A stretch of 64,000 bases of DNA from Beijerinckiaceae bacterium (lineage in GTDB: Bacteria; Pseudomonadota; Alphaproteobacteria; Rhizobiales; Beijerinckiaceae), in the NCBI GenBank assembly GCA_019745195.1, contig JAIETL010000021.1, positions 1-64,000 on the forward strand, in the 5' to 3' direction. The position numbers and the translations under genes were made by a program. Shown here piece by piece: positions 57,103 through 64,000 of the stretch. The stretch's first letter is position 1. Each line of letters starts with the position of its first letter. The notes under the pieces are model-generated. The model ran no database searches. It was not told the DNA's origin and was given only the letters and a program-made list of their open reading frames with translations.

Positions 57103-57765
57103 ATGTCCGGCACCATCTTCGTCATCAACCCGAACTCGACGGAAGCCGTCACGGCCGGCATCGACAAGGCCGTCGAGCCGTTGCGCTCGAGCGACGGCCC
57201 GGCGATCGAATGCCTGACGCTGGCCGAGGGCCCGCCCGGCATCCAGTCGCAACGCGATGTCGACGGGGTCATAGGTCCGCTGCTGAAGCGGGCGGCCGGG
57301 CTCGAGAACGAGGCGGCGGCCTTCGTCGTCGCCTGCTTTTCCGACCCCGGCATGCATGCCTTGCGCGAGCAGAGCCGGCGGCCGGTGCTCGGGATCGCGG
57401 AATCGGGCGTGCTGCAGGCGCTGACGCTCGGCCAGCGCTTCGGCGTGATCGCGATCCTGCCGACCTCGATCCCGCGCCATCTGCGCTATTTCGGCGCGAT
57501 GGGCGTGATGGCGCGCTTCGCCGGCGACCTCTCGATCGGGATGGGCGTGACCGAGCTGTCGAACGAGGAGAAGACGCTGGAGCGCATGACCGCGACGGCC
57601 AAGACGCTGCGCGATGTCCACCATGCCGATGTCGTGGTGATGGGCTGCGCCGGCATGGCCCGCTTCCGGCGGCCGCTGGAGGAGGCGCTGGGCATCCCGG
57701 TGGTCGAACCGACGCAGGCCGCGACCGCGATGGCTGTCGGCCGCGTCAGGCTGGCGGCGGCCTGA
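57103..57765 (+). CDS. Asp/Glu/hydantoin racemase family protein
   Basis: A 220-residue racemase-fold protein. The two catalytic Cys lie in FVVACFSDPGM and VVMGCAGMARF, as expected for cofactor-independent Asp/Glu/hydantoin racemases. IFVINPNSTEAVT opens it as in hydantoin racemases, and PVVEPTQAA is near the end. Located after the hydantoinase on the same strand, so racemisation of a hydantoin or N-carbamoyl intermediate is plausible. It is convergent with cobO, one base away. Confidence 0.87.
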   Translation: MSGTIFVINPNSTEAVTAGIDKAVEPLRSSDGPAIECLTLAEGPPGIQSQRDVDGVIGPLLKRAAGLENEAAAFVVACFSDPGMHALREQSRRPVLGIAESGVLQALTLGQRFGVIAILPTSIPRHLRYFGAMGVMARFAGDLSIGMGVTELSNEEKTLERMTATAKTLRDVHHADVVVMGCAGMARFRRPLEEALGIPVVEPTQAATAMAVGRVRLAAA

Positions 57766-58377
57766 TCAGAACTCGATCCCCGCCTGCGCCTTCACGCCGG
57801 CGGCAAAGTGGTGCTTGACCAGCGTCATCTCGGTGACGAGGTCAGCGGCCGCGATCAGCTCCGGCTTGGCGTTGCGGCCGGTGACGACGATGTGGAGATC
57901 GGTGCGGCGGGCCGACAGCGCGGCCACGACATCGGCGAGCGGCAGATAGTCGTAGCGCAGCGCGATGTTGAGTTCGTCGAGCACGATCAGGCGGATCGTC
58001 TCGTCGGCCATCAGCTCTTTCGCCTTCTCAAATGCGCGCCCGGCGGCGGCGATGTCGCGGGCCTTGTCCTGCGTCTCCCAGGTAAAGCCCTCGCCCATGG
58101 TGTGCCAGGCGATCCGCTCGCCGAAAGCGTCGAGCGCCCTGCGCTCGCCGGTCTCCCAGGCGCCCTTGACGAACTGCACCACGCCGACGCGCCAGCCATG
58201 GCCGAGCGCGCGCAGCATCAGCCCGAAGGCGGCGGTCGATTTGCCCTTGCCGGGGCCGGTGTTGACGATCAGCAGGCCTTTTTCGACCGTTTTCGAGGCG
58301 ACCTCGGCGTCCTGCACCGCCTTGCGCTTGACCATCTTCGCCTTGTGGCGGGCGGCCTCGTCGGCATCCGTCGTCAT
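57766..58377 (-). CDS. cobO: Cob(I)yrinic acid a,c-diamide adenosyltransferase CobO
   Basis: A 203-residue ATP:corrinoid adenosyltransferase of the CobA/CobO type. The P-loop VNTGPGKGKSTAAFGLMLRALGHG, then VVQFVKGAWETGER, GEGFTWETQD and LIVLDELNIALRYDYLP are family signatures. It attaches the upper adenosyl ligand in cobalamin synthesis or salvage. The start ATG 58377 overlaps the stop of cobP on the same strand by one base. Confidence 0.95.
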   Translation of the reverse strand: MTTDADEAARHKAKMVKRKAVQDAEVASKTVEKGLLIVNTGPGKGKSTAAFGLMLRALGHGWRVGVVQFVKGAWETGERRALDAFGERIAWHTMGEGFTWETQDKARDIAAAGRAFEKAKELMADETIRLIVLDELNIALRYDYLPLADVVAALSARRTDLHIVVTGRNAKPELIAAADLVTEMTLVKHHFAAGVKAQAGIEF

Positions 58378-58892
58378 CACTTCACCTGCATCGGTAGTCC
58401 CGCGACCATGAAGACCACGCGCCCGGCCCGCGCCGCAAGGCGCTGGTGCAGCCGGCCGGACTCGTCGCGGAAACGCCGGGCGAGCGCGTTGTCGGGCACG
58501 ATGCCCAGACCGACCTCGTTGGAGACGAGAACGACGGGGCTGGCGGCGGCTGCGCAGGCGGCGATCAGGTCGTCGCAGGCGGCAAGGGTATCGCGTTCGG
58601 CGAGCATGAGATTGGTGAGCCAGAGCGTCAGGCAATCGACGAGCATGGGACGGGCCCGCGGAGCCCCGCGAATCGCGTCTGCCAAGTCGAGCGGCGCATC
58701 GACCGTGATCCAGTCGGCGGAACGCCGGAGCCGATGCTCGGCGATGCGAACCGCCATCTCGTCGTCCCAGGCCTGCGCGGTGGCGATATAGGTCCAGGGC
58801 GCGGGCAGAGCCTCGACCAGCGCCTCGGCATGCCGGCTCTTGCCGGAGCGCGCGCCGCCGAGGACGAGAGTGAGATGGGGGAGGTCCTGCAT
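58377..58892 (-). CDS. cobP: Bifunctional adenosylcobinamide kinase/guanylyltransferase CobP (CobU)
   Basis: A 171-residue enzyme phosphorylating adenosylcobinamide and transferring GMP, preparing the nucleotide loop. The P-loop is LVLGGARSGKSRHAE, followed by WTYIATAQAWDDEMAVRIAEHRLRR with the GMP-accepting His, LVDCLTLWLTNLM and LVSNEVGLGIVPDNALARRFRD. Upstream lie repeat B2 and, further on, the divergent cobalamin riboswitch. Confidence 0.95.
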   Translation of the reverse strand: MQDLPHLTLVLGGARSGKSRHAEALVEALPAPWTYIATAQAWDDEMAVRIAEHRLRRSADWITVDAPLDLADAIRGAPRARPMLVDCLTLWLTNLMLAERDTLAACDDLIAACAAAASPVVLVSNEVGLGIVPDNALARRFRDESGRLHQRLAARAGRVVFMVAGLPMQVK

Positions 58893-58916
58893 CGTGGCGG
58901 CCCGTGACGAAACAAA

Positions 58917-59018
58917 CCCTCATCCTGAGGAGAAGCCGCAGGCTTCGTCTCGAAGGAGCCTCCAGTGCGCGCTGGACGATCCTTCGAGACGCCGCTTCGC
59001 GGCTCCTCAGGATAAGGG
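58917..59018. repeat. Palindromic repeat family B, copy 2
   Basis: CCCTCATCCTGAGGAG opening and GCTCCTCAGGATAAGGG closing arms, inner arms CTTCGTCTCGAAGG / CCTTCGAGACGCCG. It is very similar to the copy at 14738-14840. It occupies the gap between cobP and the riboswitch. Confidence 0.92.
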
Positions 59019-59080
59019 TCGGGAAGAAGCGAGCGAGTTGCATTGCACACCAGCCCGCACATGGCTAATGATCATGCACG

Positions 59081-59234
59081 ACGGTGCCCCGGCAACGGGG
59101 TGAAAAGGGAACGCGGTGAAATGCCGTGGCTGCCCCCGCAACTGTAAGCGGCGAGCCTCGCGCCATCGGCCACTGGGAGCGATTCCGGGAAGGCGGCGAG
59201 AGGTCTTAGACCCGCGAGCCAGGAGACCTGCCGT
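59081..59234 (+). ncRNA. Cobalamin riboswitch
   Basis: The conserved B12-element core is present: GGTGCCCC opening, AAAAGGGAAC with GGTGAAATGCCG, TGCCCCCGCAACTGTAAGCGG (the most diagnostic segment, 59131-59151), a CCACTGGGAGCGATTCCGGGAAGG region, and AGCCAGGAGACCTGCCGT closing the P1 stem with ACGG. It lies 140 nt before the metal-permease start. It should lower expression of the downstream run when adenosylcobalamin is plentiful. The 59235-59373 stretch contains further GC-rich dyads that could form the expression platform. Confidence 0.95.
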
Positions 59235-59373
59235 CGAGACTGCTTCTCATGGGCCCATCGGACGGGGTGTTCCGACGGCGGCTGTGTCCGTGCGGCCGCT
59301 TTGGGCGCGCGGCTCCGTCTGTGGGAGCGTTGGCCGGCCGCAAGGCTGGCTGCCTTTGACGGAGATGACCACG

Positions 59374-60018
59374 ATGACGCTGCTCGCCCGCCTGCACCTT
59401 GCACGTTTTCTGCCTGCCCTCGCCTTGGCCGCGCTCTCGGCCTCCCCCGCGCTGGCTCACCATCCGATGGGCGGCGTGACGCCGTCGACCGTGAGCGAGG
59501 GCCTGCTGTCCGGCCTCGGCCACCCCATCCTCGGGCTCGACCATCTCGCCGCCCTGATCGCGGTCGGGCTGGTCTCCAGCCGCTTCGCCTCGGGCACGCT
59601 GATGCTGCCCGTGCTCTGGATCGTCGGCATGGGGGTCGGCGCCTTCGTGCATATGCGCGGCATCGACCTGCCGGCGGGCGAACTCCTCGTCGCGGCCAGC
59701 GTCATCCTGATCGCGGCACTCGCGATCTGGCGGCCGGCGCTGCCGCTGCCGGCGATCGGCACGCTCTTCGCGGCCGCCGGCTTCGCCCATGGCCATACGC
59801 TGGCGGAGGCCATCATCGGCGCGGACCGTCTCGTCGTCGGGGCTTATCTGGTCGGCCTCGTCGCGATTCAGGCGGCCGTCATGGTCGGCGCCACCCTGCT
59901 GGCGCGCCGCCTGTTCTCCGCCGAAAGCGGCTCGCCGCTGCCGCTGCGCGCGATCGCGGCCGGGCTCGCCGTGGTCGGCGTCGTGTTCCTGGCCTCGGCG
60001 CTTCCCGGCGCGGCCTGA
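59374..60018 (+). CDS. HupE/UreJ-family metal permease under B12 riboswitch control
   Basis: A 214-residue membrane protein with about six or seven helices. After the N-terminal signal-like helix comes the histidine-rich ALAHHPMGG, then GLGHPILGLDHLAALIAVG, the HupE/UreJ signature, and a second His motif AAGFAHGHTLAEAI. HupE/UreJ proteins transport nickel. Those under cobalamin riboswitches are predicted cobalt transporters supplying corrin synthesis, the favoured role here. ATG 59374 has GGAG nine bases upstream; ATG 59365 lacks a ribosome site. Confidence 0.87.
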   Translation: MTLLARLHLARFLPALALAALSASPALAHHPMGGVTPSTVSEGLLSGLGHPILGLDHLAALIAVGLVSSRFASGTLMLPVLWIVGMGVGAFVHMRGIDLPAGELLVAASVILIAALAIWRPALPLPAIGTLFAAAGFAHGHTLAEAIIGADRLVVGAYLVGLVAIQAAVMVGATLLARRLFSAESGSPLPLRAIAAGLAVVGVVFLASALPGAA

Positions 60019-60031
60019 GCCGCAACCAGCC

Positions 60032-60451
60032 ATGACCGACGCCCTGCAAAGGCCGCGCCCGGAGACGGGCGCGGACACGGTGCGCATTCTCGTTTGTGCA
60101 AGCTGCCGCGCCGTCGGCGGCGAGCCCGATTCGGCGCGTCCCGGCGCAATTCTGGCCGCCGCTCTCGGTGCGGCTCTGGCCGAAGGCGACAATACCGATA
60201 TCGCCGTCGAGACAGTCGAGTGCCTGTCGGTGTGCAAGCGGCCCTGCACGGTTGCGCTGACCGGGGCGGGACGCTGGACCTACATCTATGGCGATCTCGA
60301 CCCCGACGCCGGGGCCGCAACGCTGCTCACCTTCGCGCGCCAGTACCGCGAGACGACCGACGGCATCGTACCCTGGCGCGAGCGCGCCGAGGCGATCCGC
60401 AAGGGCGTCGTGGCGCGCATTCCTCCCCTTCCGCTTGCGAGAACCCCGTGA
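60032..60451 (+). CDS. DUF1636 family metal-binding protein
   Basis: A 139-residue protein with a cysteine pattern resembling a thioredoxin-like [2Fe-2S] or metal-binding domain: VRILVCASCRAVGGEP near residues 18-33 and VECLSVCKRPCTVALTG near 63-80. Members of DUF1636 are usually found in cobalamin gene clusters. Function is not established; metal handling for cobalt is inferred from context. Its stop overlaps the GTG start of cobW (GTGA). Confidence 0.85.
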   Translation: MTDALQRPRPETGADTVRILVCASCRAVGGEPDSARPGAILAAALGAALAEGDNTDIAVETVECLSVCKRPCTVALTGAGRWTYIYGDLDPDAGAATLLTFARQYRETTDGIVPWRERAEAIRKGVVARIPPLPLARTP

Positions 60452-61488
60452 CCTCACCTGCCCTCACCAAGACCCCCTGCACGATCATCACCGGCTTCCT
60501 CGGCGCGGGCAAAACCACGCTGGTGCGCCATCTGCTCGAGCACGCGCAGGGCAAGAGGCTGGCTGTGCTCGTCAACGAGTTCGGCGATCTCGGCTTCGAC
60601 GGCGAGTTCCTGAAAGGCTGCGGCATCGAAGGCTGCAGCGAGGACGACGTTGTCGAACTGCCCAATGGCTGCATCTGCTGCACCGTCGCGGATGATTTCG
60701 TGCCGGCGCTGGAAAAGCTCCTGAACCGCGCCAATCCGCCCGAACATATCCTGATCGAGACCTCAGGCTTGGCGCTGCCAAAACCGCTGGTCACGGCCTT
60801 CAACTGGCCGGCGATCCGGGCGCGCGTCACAGTCGACGGCGTCATCGCCGTGATCGACGGGCCGGCCGTCGCCGAGGGTCAGTTCGCCGACGATCCGGAC
60901 GCGATGGCCGCTCAGGCGTCGCAGGACGCCTCGGTGGAGCACGACAACCCGCTGGAGGAGGTGTTCGAGGACCAGATCCTGTGCGCCGACCTGATCCTGC
61001 TCAACAAGAGCGACCTCGTCGACGAGGCGGGACGGGCGCGGGTCAAGGCGGAGATCGCGCAACATCTGCCCAAGGCAATCAAGATCGTCGAGACGAGCCA
61101 TGGCAAGGTCGAGCCGGCGCTGATCGTGGGACTTGGCGCGGCCGCCGAGGCCGACCTCGCGGCGCGCCCCTCGCATCACGGCGAAGGCGAGGACCACGAC
61201 CATGACGATTTCGACAGCGTGAATTTTCCGCTGCCCGAGACGGTCTCGCCCGAGGCGCTGGCCGCCCGCGTCGCGAAGGCGGCGCAAGCCGAGGGCGTGC
61301 TCCGGCTCAAGGGTTTCGCCGCCGTTCAGGGCAAGCCGATGCGGCTTGTGGTGCAGGGCGTCGGCCAGCGCGTCGGGCATCATTTCGACCGCGCGTGGGG
61401 CGCTGGCGAAGCACGCGACGGCAGGCTCGTGGTGATCGGCCTCAAAGGTTTCGACCAGGCGGCGGTCGCGGCTGCGCTGAACGGGTGA
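60448..61488 (+). CDS. cobW: CobW-family metal-chaperone GTPase
   Basis: A 346-residue GTPase. The P-loop is IITGFLGAGKTTLVRHLL and the metal motif GCICCTV (CxCC) lies near residues 73-79. ILIETSGLALPKPLV and LNKSDLVDE are the further GTPase motifs, and HHGEGEDHDHDD near 233-244 is a metal-binding loop. The C-terminal CobW domain follows. It is thought to deliver cobalt to the CobNST chelatase. It begins with GTG overlapping the DUF1636 stop and ends 10 bp before cobN. Confidence 0.95.
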   Translation: MTSPALTKTPCTIITGFLGAGKTTLVRHLLEHAQGKRLAVLVNEFGDLGFDGEFLKGCGIEGCSEDDVVELPNGCICCTVADDFVPALEKLLNRANPPEHILIETSGLALPKPLVTAFNWPAIRARVTVDGVIAVIDGPAVAEGQFADDPDAMAAQASQDASVEHDNPLEEVFEDQILCADLILLNKSDLVDEAGRARVKAEIAQHLPKAIKIVETSHGKVEPALIVGLGAAAEADLAARPSHHGEGEDHDHDDFDSVNFPLPETVSPEALAARVAKAAQAEGVLRLKGFAAVQGKPMRLVVQGVGQRVGHHFDRAWGAGEARDGRLVVIGLKGFDQAAVAAALNG

Positions 61489-61498
61489 CATCGAGCCC

Positions 61499-64000
61499 AT
61501 GCACCTTCTCCCGACCAGCGAGATCAGGCTCGACGACGGCGAGGACGCCGTCGATCTCGATCTGCCGCCGGGGGATGTGCTGGTGCTCTCCTACGCCGAC
61601 AGCGACCTTTCGGCGCTCGCGGTGGCCGCGCGCGACAGCGGGCTGTCGGTCCGGCTGGCCTCGCTGCGGCGGCTGAGGCACCCGCTTTCGCTCGATCTGC
61701 TGGTCGAGAAGACGGTGGCGACGTCGCGCTTTGTGCTGGTCCGCTGCCTCGGCGGGCTCGACTACTGGCGCTATGGCGTGGAGCGGCTGGCGGAGATCTG
61801 CCGGGCGCAGGGCGTGGCGCTGGCGGTGCTGCCGGGAGACGACCGCGCAGATGTCAGGCTGGCGGAGTACGGCACTGTGCCGGAGACCTGTGCGGAGGCT
61901 CTGCTTGGGTATTTCCAGCCCGGCGGCGTCGAGAACATGCGCCGGCTGCTGGGGGGGATCGAGCGTGTTCTGCTTGCTCGGTGCGACCCCTCATCCGGCG
62001 CTTCGCGCCACCTTCTCCCGCAAGGGGAGAAGGGAAGAACCGGCATCGTGTTTCCCTTCTCCCTTTGCGGGAGAAGGTGGCCCGGCGAAGCCGGGACGGA
62101 TGAGGAATCGCTCCGACCTCTCGATCTCTCGCCTATCCCGCTGCCACCACTCTTCGCACTCAGCCCCGATGACTCCCCGCTCGACTGGCGCTCGGCGCTC
62201 GCCGCCCTGCCCGCCGATAGCGCCCTCATTCCCATCCTGGTGTACCGCTCGGGCGTCACGGCGGGCGACGCCGCCATGGCGCAGTCGCTCTCGGCTGCGC
62301 TTGCCGCGCACGGTCACGCCCCGCTCGTCCTCGCGCTGACCAGCCTGAAAGACACGGCCGTCACATCCGAACTCGCGGCGCTGATCGCGCTCCGCAAGCC
62401 TACGCTGATCGTCACCACAACGGCCTTCTCCGCGCGCGACGGTCAGGGCTTCGTGCTCGACGCCGCCGACTGTCCGATCCTGCAGGCAGTGCCCGTCGGC
62501 AGCGCGCGCGAGGCCTGGACCGCCTCGCCGCGCGGGCTCTCCGCCGTCGATCTCGCCATGCAGGTGGCGCTGCCGGAATTCGACGGGCGGATCGGGGCTG
62601 TTCCGGTCGCCTTCAAGGCGGATGCCAAGGACGCCGCGACCGGACTGACGATCCGCCGGCTGGTGCCCGATCCCGACGGCGTCGCGGCGCTGGCCGACCT
62701 CGCCACAGGCTGGATCGCGCTGGCCGGGAAGTCTGTCGGCGAACGCAGACTCGCGCTGGTGATGTCGGACTATCCCGCACGCGGCGGCCGGGCCGGTTTC
62801 GCGGTCGGGCTCGACACGCCCGCGAGCGTCGCGGCAATCGATGCGCTGCTGGCGGAGGCGGGTTATGACGTCGATCCCCGTCATTGCGAGCGGAGCGAAG
62901 CAATCCAGCGTCTCACGCCGACCTCTGGATTGCTTCGCTCCGCTCGCAATGACGGCAAGGATGCATCCGCGCTGATGGAGAGGCTTACCGCAGGCCCAGC
63001 CGATCTGGCTTTGCCGCTCTCCGCCTACCGCGCCTGGCTCGCCACCATTCCGGCCGCCGCCCGCGACGCGCTGATCGCCTCCCATGGCGACCCGGCCGCC
63101 GACCTCGCCTGCGACGGCGAGACCTTCCGCTTCCGCGTCGTCATACGCGGCAATCTCACCGTCGCGCTCCAGCCGCCCCGCGACGCCACGCCCGACCGCA
63201 AGGCGCGCTATCACGACCCCGACGCCCCGCCCTGCCATGGCTATCTCGCCTTCTACCGGGCGCTGCGGGAGACGGCCCGCATCGACGCTCTGATTCATCT
63301 CGGGACCCATGGCACGACCGAATGGCTGCCGGGCAAAGCGGTGGCGCTGTCTTCCGCCTGCTGGCCGCGCCTCGTCACGCAGGGGCTTCCGGTGGTCTAT
63401 CCTTACGTGGTCGACGACCCCGGCGAGGCCGCCCCCGCCAAACGCCGGCTCTGCGCGATCACGCTCGGCCATCTCCCGCCTCCCTTGGCCGAGACGGGGG
63501 CAGGCGGCGAGGTCGCGCTGCTGCGCGATCTCGTCGAGGAGTTTTCGCAGGCGCAGGTGATGGACCCGCGCCGGGCGGCGATCGTCGCGCGCGAGATTCT
63601 GGACCGGGCGCAGGCCGCCGGCCTGAGCGAGGCCTGCGGCGTCACGCCGGGCATGGACATAAGCGAGGCGCTGACGCGGCTCGATGCCCAGCTCTGCGAT
63701 ATCACGGAACTGCCCTTCCGCGACGGGTTGCACGTTTTCGGGCGGTCAGTGGAAGACCCGGTTTCGGCAATGCACGAACGCGAAAACCTGCTGCGCGCAC
63801 TCGACGGGCGCTTCGTGCCGCCCGGCCCCGCCGGCTCGCCGCATCGCGGCCGGCCCGATGTGTTGCCGACCGGCCGCAACCTCTCGACCCTCGACCCGCG
63901 CGCAATTCCGACGCGCGCGGCGGCGCGGCTCGGCACGCGCGCAGCACAGGCCGTGATCGCACGCCACCTGCAGGACCAGGGGGATTATCCGCGCCGGATC
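61499..64000 (+). CDS. cobN: Cobaltochelatase subunit CobN, 3' end beyond window, with two in-frame repeat insertions
   Basis: The large subunit of the aerobic cobaltochelatase, inserting cobalt into hydrogenobyrinic acid a,c-diamide with CobST. Only the first 834 codons are in the window; the frame is open through 64000. Recognisable parts are the N-terminal MHLLPTSEIRLDD, VLVRCLGGLDYWRYGVERL, DTPASVAAIDALLAEAGY, IDALIHLGTHGTTEWLPGKAVALS (the CobN signature), VYPYVVDDPGEAAPAKRR, and PTGRNLSTLDPRAIPTRAA. Codons about 163-203 and 461-486 are made of intergenic-type repeats (families E and A) that keep the reading frame. Both lie in linker-like parts outside the signature motifs, so the protein may still be functional. 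Confidence 0.92.
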   Translation, partial: MHLLPTSEIRLDDGEDAVDLDLPPGDVLVLSYADSDLSALAVAARDSGLSVRLASLRRLRHPLSLDLLVEKTVATSRFVLVRCLGGLDYWRYGVERLAEICRAQGVALAVLPGDDRADVRLAEYGTVPETCAEALLGYFQPGGVENMRRLLGGIERVLLARCDPSSGASRHLLPQGEKGRTGIVFPFSLCGRRWPGEAGTDEESLRPLDLSPIPLPPLFALSPDDSPLDWRSALAALPADSALIPILVYRSGVTAGDAAMAQSLSAALAAHGHAPLVLALTSLKDTAVTSELAALIALRKPTLIVTTTAFSARDGQGFVLDAADCPILQAVPVGSAREAWTASPRGLSAVDLAMQVALPEFDGRIGAVPVAFKADAKDAATGLTIRRLVPDPDGVAALADLATGWIALAGKSVGERRLALVMSDYPARGGRAGFAVGLDTPASVAAIDALLAEAGYDVDPRHCERSEAIQRLTPTSGLLRSARNDGKDASALMERLTAGPADLALPLSAYRAWLATIPAAARDALIASHGDPAADLACDGETFRFRVVIRGNLTVALQPPRDATPDRKARYHDPDAPPCHGYLAFYRALRETARIDALIHLGTHGTTEWLPGKAVALSSACWPRLVTQGLPVVYPYVVDDPGEAAPAKRRLCAITLGHLPPPLAETGAGGEVALLRDLVEEFSQAQVMDPRRAAIVAREILDRAQAAGLSEACGVTPGMDISEALTRLDAQLCDITELPFRDGLHVFGRSVEDPVSAMHERENLLRALDGRFVPPGPAGSPHRGRPDVLPTGRNLSTLDPRAIPTRAAARLGTRAAQAVIARHLQDQGDYPRRI
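61987..62106. repeat. Palindromic repeat family E, copy 3, inside cobN
   Basis: CCCTCATCCGGCGCTTCGCG and CTTCTCCCGCAAGGGGAGAAG, then a second hairpin TTCTCCCTTTGCGGGAGAAGG with GTGGCCCGGCGAAGCC and GACGGATGAGG: the family-E layout in full. Its 120 bases equal 40 codons and are read in the cobN frame as DPSSGASRHLLPQGEKG... and so on, with no stop. Confidence 0.93.
62879..62955. repeat. Palindromic repeat family A, copy 3, inside cobN
   Basis: CGTCATTGCGAGCGGAGCG and its inverse CGCTCCGCTCGCAATGACG with inner arms AAGCAATCCAG / CTGGATTGCTT. It is translated in frame as RHCERSEAIQ ... LLRSARNDG (26 residues). Confidence 0.93.

Noticed and set aside
61499-63100. cobN as a pseudogene because two repeats interrupt it
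   Set aside because: Codon-by-codon reading shows one open frame across both repeats and on to the window end, with the CobN signature motifs intact.

Overview
This is a GC-rich chromosomal window from an alphaproteobacterium, most likely of the order Hyphomicrobiales (Rhizobiales). The evidence is the gene content and order: hrcA divergent from rph-rdgB-hemW, then rsmI-yraN-gshB; queG beside an fzlA-like gene; an OlsB-type ornithine acyltransferase; and CobN/CobO/CobW-type aerobic cobalamin genes. Several families of long palindromic intergenic repeats typical of this group are also present. I infer a Bosea- or Bradyrhizobium-like organism but cannot fix the genus from sequence alone. No rRNA, prophage, insertion sequence or CRISPR array was seen.

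Layout. 0-5.7 kb: tRNA-Ser(GGA), a small membrane protein, msrA, a YqhA-family protein and a TAXI-type TRAP transporter with fused permease. 5.7-12.6 kb: an animal-type haem peroxidase behind an AT-rich control region, the ComM/YifB ATPase, a hybrid histidine kinase with a degenerate first receiver, and olsB. 12.7-21.4 kb: an SDR protein, queG, an fzlA-like GST, uppP, an MFS exporter, msrQ, a HAD phosphatase, an EEP-family protein and a tiny Tat-exported Tyr/Arg-rich protein. 21.6-23.8 kb: a compact restriction-modification island (C5 methyltransferase, GIY-YIG nuclease, Vsr). 23.8-30.4 kb: a DUF2283 protein, lepA, a papain-like amidase, an XRE-cupin/GNAT pair, a DUF3297 protein, vapBC and hrcA. 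30.6-39.9 kb: rph, rdgB, hemW, a periplasmic-binding-type lipoprotein, rsmI, yraN, gshB, an orphan polytopic membrane protein and a MoeB/ThiF protein.

40-50.2 kb is a nucleoside uptake and catabolism operon. A BMP-type binding protein, ABC ATPase and two permeases import nucleosides. Cytidine deaminase, purine nucleoside phosphorylase and thymidine phosphorylase deaminate them or release the bases, and DeoC cleaves deoxyribose-5-phosphate. An MBL-fold hydrolase and a 2-hydroxyacid dehydrogenase are carried along. 50.4-57.8 kb: a secreted phytase-like esterase, a xylose/ribose-type ABC transporter, and a divergent hydantoinase/dihydropyrimidinase plus Asp/Glu/hydantoin racemase pair. 57.8-64 kb: cobalamin genes cobO and cobP on one strand; on the other a cobalamin riboswitch, a HupE/UreJ-type metal permease, a DUF1636 protein, cobW and the first 834 codons of cobN, which runs off the window.

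The most striking non-gene feature is a set of at least six families of palindromic repeats (called A-F here), about 80-130 bp each. They lie between genes, inside operons and, in two cases, inside the open reading frame of cobN. There one copy of family E and one of family A are read through in frame as about 40 and 26 extra residues. This resembles the coding-region palindromic elements described in Rickettsia and is the observation I would follow first. Gene names are assigned from recognisable motifs and context; no database search was possible.
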